Position numbers and translations under genes: made by a program
NCBI GenBank assembly: GCA_037349315.1
Contig: JBAIAC010000018.1
Coordinates: 5,208,001 to 5,272,000, forward strand
Origin: Chelydra serpentina
Lineage: Eukaryota > Chordata > Testudines > Chelydridae
Length of the DNA: 64,000 bases
Direction: 5' to 3'
Shown: one piece after another, positions 56,967 to 64,000 of the stretch
Numbering within the stretch: position 1 is the stretch's first letter
Layout: each line of letters opens with the position of its first letter
Notes under the pieces: generated by a model
Databases searched by the model: none
What the model was told of the DNA's origin: nothing
What the model saw: the letters and a program-made list of their open reading frames with translations, nothing else

Positions 56967-57315
56967 GGGGCCAATTCATCCCCTGGTGCAAGATAGGGCA
57001 GCCAGAGGACTTCCCTAAATTGTGCTGCCAACTGCCACAGCCCTTCCCAGGCTTGCAGCAGTGGAAGATTAGTAGGTCAGAAGAAACACCCTGGCCATGC
57101 TGCCTTCCATCCTTAATCTTCCCTGGCCTGCTTCTGGCCTGCCTTCTCTCTGCCCCAGAATTCCCCTGGCAGCAAAGGATCAGAGGGCAGCTGCCTATGT
57201 GGTATGTGCAGAGACCCCCTGTACCAGTGCTAGTTATTGAGGGAGGCTGTCTTACACTAGTATGCTGGTGCCTGTGCTGGTGCCAAGGGCTTATAGGGCA
57301 ACTGAATCTGGCCCC
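56967..57315. mobile_element. 349-bp fold-back element, GGGGCCA ends
   Basis: GGGGCCAATTCATCCCCTGG at the left is inverted at the right as CAACTGAATCTGGCCCC. It is longer than its relatives because of a C/T-rich interior (cttcccaggcttgcagcagt and onward). The open frame inside it is not recognised. Confidence 0.6.
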
Positions 57316-58660
57316 AAATGGAAACTTTTGTACAATGGTTTACACAGACACCACAGTAAACACTGGCATTCTCCAAGTGTAAAAGCAAATTAAAGATTTC
57401 GAAGATGCTGAGAAATAAGACCCTTCCATTCTGCCAGCACAACCAAACATTCAATCCATCGGGAGCCTAATGTCCTGCTATGGTTTAGTTAGACCCAATT
57501 TATTCATTTTGCCTATGACTTGCACACTTTACGTATACACTTGATAATTTCTCAACAAACAGTGCATTCACCCATATTATTACTTGCCAGTACCTACAAC
57601 AACCCCCTCCTCCCCAAAAATACGTACAAAAAATTACGTGTTCTCATTTTGGAGAAGAAAATGTGGTGTGCCTGATTAATGAAGATATGCGCGAGCAAGC
57701 AGAATAAACCAGTAAAATGTAATTAAGCCTTTTAGCACTCCGGAAAAAACGGGAACACATAAAAACGTAATGCAAACCACAGGGGTGCAGTCAGCTACAA
57801 GACCAGTATCTCAGTGGGACTTAAAGGGACACTGTCAAGCCATTACAGCCTCATTTCATGAATAATAATTAAAAAGAAATTGATAGAAGGCAAGAAGGTT
57901 TTTTTCTGGGAACTAAGAGACCCCTGTTACATTGTTTCAAGCAGGGGAAGGTCTGAAACAGATATCTGCCCAGTCTCTTTCCCCCTCTCCTCTCAGCTAC
58001 AAACACCTATTAGAATCATCTCACAGCCCCTCCCGGGCCAGGTTCTTGCATTGTGCTTCACTGTTGCCCTGATCTCCCTAAGCTAGCTGAAAAATTAAAC
58101 TCAGTAAAAAGAAGAAAGTCCCACACTGAGATGCTCTGTGTTGCTGCTTCAGAGATTCAGGTTTTGGTCACTCTGCTCCAGGCACATATAGGAAGCTAGA
58201 GACAGAGGGAGAGAGTTAATACATGTTCATTTTAGAACTTAAATAGACACTCAGACATAACGTGCAGATCATCAACAAAAGTTCTTTGCAGAGAACGTCC
58301 ATTGAAAATAGCTGTTGCTCTCCTATAATTAAGGTGGATTTTTCATTACGTGTAAAGCCACCCTGAATGTCAGCATCTAGGGAGGGAGGGGAACAAAGAG
58401 CAACAACATAACATACTGGGTAGAGATCTGTGTGGCTGTGCTGACGGTTCAGACTGTGCTCTTGTCCTGGTTGGGAGTCACTACAAGAGTGTGCAGAGGA
58501 GGGGAGAGAGCCATGCATGACTTCATACAGGAAACTTATGGGGCTGCTATGTTCCTGTGGTAGGATGCCATGACAAATTAATGGCTAGGGTCTTAGAGAA
58601 AGACTAGGTGCATAGGGGTGATCTGAGGGTATGCATGCATCATAAGGGTTAAAAATCCAA
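57316..58660. promoter_or_regulatory. Repeat-poor stretch, candidate regulatory DNA
   Basis: No transposon is evident. The part at 57620-57790 is compact and motif-rich (AAAATTACGTGTTCTC, CTGATTAATGAAGATATGC, GTAAAATGTAATTAAGCC), as in vertebrate conserved non-coding elements. This is a guess from appearance only. Confidence 0.25.
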
Positions 58661-59010
58661 TGAGGCTTTATAATACAGGGGCTGTAATTATACTGTAATT
58701 ACATGAAAATTAGAATACAAATCGTAACCTAGGTAGTTGACCTTTTAGTTAGAGGATGGTGTACAAGGTGCATGTATCAAAGTATAGCTTGACAGTAATT
58801 ATAATAGTGAGTATCTAAGTATGAAACCAAGGGGATAATGGTAAGAAGTAGTTTAATTATATAGTTAAACTTCCAATTATATAAATTAGTGCGGATTATG
58901 GTATAATGGAGTATAACCCCAGTGTAAGTATAGTGTAATCACAGTCATCACAGTGCAGTACCTGTAATTACACTCTGGTTTATTATTACGTGTAATGACA
59001 AAAGAAATAC
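58661..59010. repeat. AT-rich stretch with repeated 'gtaatta' phrases
   Basis: Many short near-repeats: GCTGTAATTATACTGTAATTA, GACAGTAATTATAATAG, CTGTAATTACACTCTGG and GTGTAATGAC, plus 'ggtataatggagtataac'. It looks like a decayed low-order tandem region or slipped AT-rich DNA rather than a named family. Confidence 0.45.
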
Positions 59011-60884
59011 AATTCTGGGACTGTCCTATGCCTCCAAATTCATCCATGTGTTATTCTGTATTGGCATGATACTCACCTACATGTGTACTATACTTCCCAC
59101 CTATCTTGCTACATCTCTCATTGCGATATTTTTTAATGCTGCTGCACCTATTATTTTAAAATTAAGATGAGATTAATACGCTTATTTGTCATTTGGGTTG
59201 AATACCAATAAATGTCCATCTGTACCATCAAATCTAACAAGACACAGGTGTCCCCCCGCAGGAAGAGGCAGGCACCTTTGGGCACTCCCCATTTCTCTGT
59301 CTGAGCTGTATGTATCTGTCCACATTGAAAGAAGTTCCATTCCATATCATTCTCCCTACTTCCAATCCCTGGTCTCTCCCTTGCTCCTCTCTCAAGCATC
59401 TAACATTCCTTAGTTGCAGAGAGGGGGAACTCCTGCCTTTTGGTTTGGGCGGAGGGACAGAGACCAGCATTGGTGTGAGTAATGCGACTTCCAGAGCATA
59501 TGAAGATAGAGATCCCATCCTGGGAGCAGGTCCACTCACCCCAGCTGTCTTCCCCCAGCCACTTCCAATTACTCGTTGGCATCTCATTTTAAAACTGCAT
59601 GTGATTATAAGTGAAAGGTTTGCCGTCTCTTGTCTTATGCCTGAGAAAGGGTTGGGGAAATTAGATAAGCCAAGCAGTGTCGTTCCTCAGAGCTTTCCCA
59701 TGTAGCCAGTGTGGTGTGATGTGTGCTGGGAGACAGGACAAGCAATGAGAACGAGCTGTACCTCCGGCTGGTGGTGGTGCCCTTAAAATCCCAGTTTGCT
59801 TTGCAGGTGACAGATCCCTCCCCAGCTTTCAGTTAACTTCCAGCTCCAAGTTCCTATCGGAGGTGAGCTCTTCCCCTTAAATCCCCATTACAGGTGGCAA
59901 CTCTCACCCCAAAACTTTTTCCATTGCATGTTATTGATTGCCACCCACGCTCCACACCTGCATATACCAATTGTCGGTGACAACTGGCACTTGATGTATT
60001 TTACAGATACCATGGCAATAAATATTCACTACAGCATGCAGTTATTTTGGACACTTATTCTCACAGTGATTGAAACATGATGGGTTATGGCCACATGAGA
60101 TAATGTTCCTTTGTCCCAGTGGTATGCCCAAAGGTTAGTCCTGACTGGATGCTGCATGTAGTGTGGGGTTCACTGGGAGAGGAAGGTTGAAAACGATTGG
60201 ATTACAGTATTGCGTGCGTGCATGAAGAATTGGAACTAAGCACTTCACAGTAAAAAATAAACTGTCATTTATTTAAAAATAAATGTGAGTTGAGCAATTT
60301 CACTTAGAGAATTTCTCTCTCTTTGCAGTGGCACATAATCCAGGTTTGACTAGTTTCAGTGAAGATCGAAGAGAAATTTGAGTGAATTAATGCAGATGAG
60401 TGTCTGCAGCTCAATATATGTAAAATTAAAATAGACATCTTAATTACATTGGATTTTTATAAGGCTTGCTATTTTCTTTTCTTACTATACATGTGTTGGC
60501 CTTACAGTACTGAATCACAATGTGCATTTCACTTCTAATGTTTCTCACACCTTTTGCTTATGCACCATTTTACTATATCAACTATAAAAAGACAGTATTA
60601 TGGAGCAGAAAATTCATATAAAGATTGTCTTCACAATCCACTCATTCTAACAGAATTTTGTGCAAAGATATGTAGTATCTATTGTATTGTATCTATTGTA
60701 TTGCTTTCATTCGCATCTTGTTGGCTACTGACACCTCATCGATTATTAATTGTATTGTATTAGTCCAGAGCTGCTTATTTCTTGTTATGTATGTGAAATC
60801 CTATTTTGCATACTATTATCACCATAATACTACTTAATGCTTATGGTGCTTTTAAGCTCTAGGTCTAAAAAGAGCTTTGCAAGT
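59011..60884. other. Unassigned DNA
   Basis: Overlapping open frames at 59151-59705 on both strands lack a recognisable domain. The pattern 'tatctattgtattg' repeats tandemly at about 60675-60705. Otherwise nothing recognised. Confidence 0.4.
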
Positions 60885-61190
60885 GTGGAGCAGCACTTCC
60901 GCCCTGCCGCCGAAGCCGCTTGCCTGCAGGAGGTCCGCTGGTTCCGTGGCTTCGGCGGCAATTCAGCAGAGAGGGCCCTCTGCAGACAGACCGGCGGACC
61001 TCCCGCAGGTAAGCGGAAGCAGCTTCAGCGGCTGCTAAAAATACCCTCCGCCGAACTGCCACCAAAGCCGCTTCCGCTTGCCTGTGGAAGGTCCACCGGT
61101 CCCGCGGCTTCGACAGCAATTCGGTGGAGGGGAGGACTAGCAATTTCTGCGCCCCTGCCTCGGGCGCAGAAATTCCTAGTTACGGCTCTG
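60885..61190. mobile_element. CpG-rich non-autonomous DNA element inserted in a MIR
   Basis: The right end (complement CAGAGCCGTAACTAGGAATT) has the CAG start typical of hAT termini. The interior contains direct repeats: CCGAAGCCGCTTGCCTGCAG near 60911 and CCAAAGCCGCTTCCGCTTGC near 61061, both followed by a 'ccg...tcccg/tccgtggcttcg' block, with a middle part in reverse orientation (GCGGACCTCCCGCAGGTAAG). The left border is unclear and no duplication was found. MIR-like text resumes right after 61190. Confidence 0.65.
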
Positions 61191-61290
61191 AGAATCATAA
61201 TTATTCCCATTTTATGAATGGGGAAACTGAGTCACAGTGAGTCAAAGCCCCAAACTTTCAAACTTGGGTGTCTAAAGTTAAGCAACTTCA
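61191..61290 (+). repeat. MIR / CORE-SINE 3' part
   Basis: ATTATTCCCATTTTATGAAT, GGGGAAACTGAGTCACAGTG and AGTCAAAGCCCCAAAC match the MIR phrase order. The 5' half probably lies before 60885 (CTCTAGGTCTAAAAAGAGCT then TTGCAA), split by the GC-rich insertion. Confidence 0.7.
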
Positions 61291-61564
61291 TTCATATTTA
61301 GGCACTCTAAAAATGGCCAGATTTCAAGATGTGCTGGGCATCCAAGGCTCCCAAGGAAATGCACCCACAGTTTGCATAAGTGTTTGCAGCACTGTCCATG
61401 AGAACACTTGCCATATCATGACATTCATTAAGATGCTTGGGAAAGGGACTCTAGTGCAAATTTCTGATTACATTCTCACAGAAAATGATTACTAATTACT
61501 TTTGCAGCATTATTATTATTTATTATTTTATCATTTTTGTATATTACTTTTTATATTTGTTGTA
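61291..61564. other. Unassigned DNA
   Basis: The part at 61259-61330 resembles the 'aggtgcctaaa' repeats (GGGTGTCTAAAGTTAAGCAA, TTTAGGCACTCTAAAAATGG). A TTATTATTATTTATTATTTT stretch lies at 61510-61530. Confidence 0.4.
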
Positions 61565-61675
61565 TATTATAGCACCTAGAGGCCCCTGTCAGTATCAGGG
61601 CTCCTTTGCTAGATGATGTACAAACACACGGAAAAAAACGTGGTCCCTGCCTTGAACACAGCATTCTGCATGCGA
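61565..61675 (+). repeat. Old SINE/LINE tail ('gatgtacaaacac')
   Basis: AGCACCTAGAGGCCCCTGTC, AGTATCAGGGCTCCTTTGCT, GATGATGTACAAACACACGG and CGTGGTCCCTGCCTTGAACA correspond to a common amniote repeat (agcacctaggagccccagtcatgg, gctgtacaaacacag, agtccctgcc). A related piece is at 1190-1290. Confidence 0.6.
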
Positions 61676-61709
61676 ATTGCACAGGGTTACTGTGGCCAGG
61701 CCTAGCAAC

Positions 61710-62167
61710 CAGGGCCCATGCAAGGAAGTTTCCCGCCCTAGGCGAAACTTCCTTGCACTGGCCCTGCGCCCCCCCCCCCCCCCCCGCAGCCAACACTGTC
61801 CTCCCGCAGCCAACACTGACCCCCCCGCAGCCAATCCACCCCCCTGCGCCCCCCGACCCAGCTAACACCACGCCCCACCACCCCCTGCAGCTCAGCTCCC
61901 CGCCCGGCAGCCTCCCCCCACCTGCGGCGTCCCCCTGGCTCAGCCACGGAGTCGGGAGGCTGGGCGGCAGCTGCAGACAGGCGCCTCCCCGAGAGGGAGG
62001 GCAGCAGCCGCGGCCAGGTGCCCTCCCGGCTCAGCCGCAGAGCCGGGAGGGCGGGCGGCAGCTGCGGCCAGGTGCCCCCCCAGGAGGGCGGGAGGCAGCC
62101 GCGGCCAGCCGCCTCCTGGCGCCCTAGGTGACCACCTATGGTCACCTAGTGGGCGCGCCGGCCCTGC
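61710..62167. mobile_element. 458-bp GC-rich hAT-type element
   Basis: The ends CAGGGCC and GGCCCTG are inverted, with subterminal GCGCGCC at the right. Flanks CTAGCAAC (61702-61709) and CTAGTTAC (62168-62175) match at 6 of 8 bases, an aged hAT duplication. Inside, CGCCCTAGGCGAAACTTCC mirrors GGAAGTTTCCCGCC, and the right part has GCCCTAGGTGACCACCTATG with an internal GGTCACCTAG inverted copy. A C-run of 17 lies at 61769-61785. No transposase. Confidence 0.82.
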
Positions 62168-62175
62168 TAGTTACA

Positions 62176-64000
62176 TAACAGTATTGCTCATGTTCAGGAC
62201 AGAAATGATAGGAATGCCTGCTGTGAAAAATAATTGAAAAGGAAGCTGCACTTAAAAGTAATCAAATTACTTCTTAGGATTAAATTTTTAGAGCCAATTT
62301 CTAGCCCTGCTTACTCTGCAGCACAGCGTCCTGCCAAAACTTCCTGGCTTGGCCATGCGCCATGCCTGTGGAGTGTTATTGGAATTTCGAGTAGGGCTGG
62401 ATTCTGATGACTTTTACACTGATATAACTCAATTGACTTCAGTGGAGTTCCTCCTGATTCTCACCTGTGTTAGTGAGAGGAGAGGCAGGCCCAGGATGGC
62501 TCCATGGCTGCTCAGTCCTGACTCCTATATAGGGAGTGCCATCCGTAGCTCTGTTCCCAGGGTGCTTCGGTATGTCATTGGGGAGGGAGTGGCCTTGTAC
62601 TGTACTTCCACGGCTCTAAGGGGGATGCTGGAATGGGAGGTCTTAAAAGCTGACTCACAGCTGCAGGGATCCAAAATGGGGTTCACATCTGGAACTATCA
62701 GCTAAGAGAGGCACAGTGTTTATTAGAACAAAGATTCCCTTCCCAGGGAGCAGTAGGGAGAAGAAAGACCACCTTTCCTCACCCCACCACAAACAGCTAG
62801 TAAGTCTTTTGGGTTTGGTTTTTGTTGGTGGTGTTTTAAAGATCTTACTATTGGGCCTCTCTCTGCTGTGTCAGCTCTACTGAGGTTACTGCACCAAGCC
62901 TGTAGTAAACTCCACAGACCCTGTACGGAGAGAGAGGAGGAGGCTCTGAGGGAGGAAGCAGGGAGCTCATTTGCATGACCCCCATCCCCACGCCATCTCC
63001 CACGTGGGTTTGCAGTTTCATCCCCCTAGACTGACCATGCACCCCCTGCACTGGCCCTGAATTGATCATGACTGGTTGGAATTGCACAGAGCTGGATGAC
63101 ATTAGACAGAGGGGTTTTCTGCACCATGTATCCCTGCCAGCATTTGGCCCCCCAACGAGTAAGAACGTGATTGTGCTGAGTAGGCCCAACCTGTAGCAAG
63201 GGGGTGGTGCTGAGCTGCACCGCCCAGAGGGAAAGCGTCAGGAGATAGCAGAATGTTCCTGGGTGAGCTCAGCTGCACATCCACTGCTACACCTTTTTGT
63301 GGCTGGTGCCTATGGCAGGCAGAAGCACAGCCCTGACTCCTCCCCTCCCTCGCCACCCTGTGTTGGGGGCACTGGGCACCCCAAAGGGAGTAGGGAAGAA
63401 AAGCCAGCCTCAATTCCCAGAGTGCAGGGACTAGGATTCTGGCTAATCCTTATGTGGGTTGCACAAAAAAGCTTCTTGCATTGTTGCCCCTACCTCACCA
63501 TGCATATGTGCAAAGAATCCCTATCACAGCTGCTTACTTTAAAAAGTGAGCTGATTCCATGTATCAGGCTATTGCAATGAGGTATTTTTAACCACAGTGT
63601 CAGTGCAGATTTCTTACAGTATCACTAGGAGCTGTTCTTAAAAAAACAAGTTTAAAATGTTGACATTGACATTAAAAACAAAGGGGAAATGTTCACATAA
63701 ATTAAGAGTTTGGGTTTCAGCAAAACAAAGAAAAATACTCATAAGAGGTACAGCTAGGCACCCTATAATCAGATATGAGAAACGTTCCAACCTTAACACC
63801 TGAGGTACCGAGGTGCTGCATTCTGGCATACCTACCTACCTATCTAACTTCCTATGCTGAGACCATTACCGGGATAGATAAGTGCTTTTGTGTCATGTAT
63901 CCCATGCTGGCAGTATCTAGGCACAGCAGAGTGAGTTAACAATGGAGTGACACTTCCAAGAGGGTCCCTGACTGCTACTTTAAAATTGTTTCACGTGAAT
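62176..64000. other. Unassigned DNA with one fold-back remnant
   Basis: GGGCTGGATTCTGATGACTT, TATAACTCAATTGACTTCAG and TGGAGTTCCTCCTGATTCTC at 62393-62462 form a GGGCC(A/T)GATTC family member with a diverged right end. Overlapping open frames at 62848-63580 have no domain. A CTAC/CTAT tetranucleotide patch lies at 63830-63846. Confidence 0.4.

Noticed and set aside
60837..61217. 126-codon plus-strand frame
   Set aside because: It spans the CpG-rich element inserted in a MIR; it is an artefact of GC content.

Overview
This window looks like intergenic or deep-intronic DNA from a reptile, most likely a turtle; a crocodilian is a weaker alternative. The call rests on repeat content recognised from memory, not on a search. 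It has many CR1 LINE copies of several ages, a Penelope-type tail repeat carrying a hammerhead-ribozyme-like motif, MIR/CORE-SINE remnants, several GC-rich non-autonomous hAT elements with 8-bp target duplications, and many short fold-back elements beginning GGGCC(A/T)GATTC. Base composition is AT-rich with abrupt GC-rich islands that coincide with transposons. I found no bacterial, phage, CRISPR, rRNA or functional tRNA signature. I also found no open frame or exon series that I can assign to a host protein-coding gene; the longer open frames outside transposons have no recognisable domain.

Layout. 1-10 kb: three CR1 3' portions (1341-2912, 7165-7632, 8292-9130), all on the minus strand, in AT-rich unique sequence. 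10-19 kb: an old CR1 tail, the hammerhead/Penelope-like repeat (11448-11575), a 3.6-kb minus-strand CR1 that keeps the end of ORF1 and decayed endonuclease and RT regions (11822-15420), an internally deleted plus-strand CR1 (16035-16925), and a 60-bp-arm fold-back (17913-18152). 19-30 kb: mostly unique AT-rich DNA with one CR1, a GATA-type microsatellite, and a composite repeat with tRNA-like segments in opposite orientations (23850-24900). 30-41 kb: a CpG-rich element with a perfect 43-bp palindrome (30565-30832), more fold-backs, a 668-bp solo LTR with a perfect 5-bp duplication (38621-39288), a MIR copy, and a CR1 with 5' inversion (40640-41135).

41-48 kb is the densest transposon cluster: hAT-type elements at 41282-41487, 44791-45576 and 46753-48156, a dead non-CR1 reverse transcriptase fragment (44330-44775) and a large inverted repeat (45650-46530). 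48.2-50.9 kb is repeat-poor, resembles regulatory conserved sequence, and holds a 95-nt near-perfect hairpin (50271-50365). 50.9-52.2 kb is a further non-autonomous DNA element with a G/T-rich core. 52-64 kb is unique DNA with fold-backs, a GC-rich element inserted in a MIR (about 60885-61190) and a hAT element at 61710-62167.

No set of genes acts together here. Every coding trace belongs to a retroelement, and all show frameshifts, truncation or lost catalytic residues. The items most worth following are the hammerhead-like motif, the isolated hairpin, the palindromic CpG-rich element, the paired tRNA-like segments, and the two repeat-poor stretches that may hold regulatory elements.
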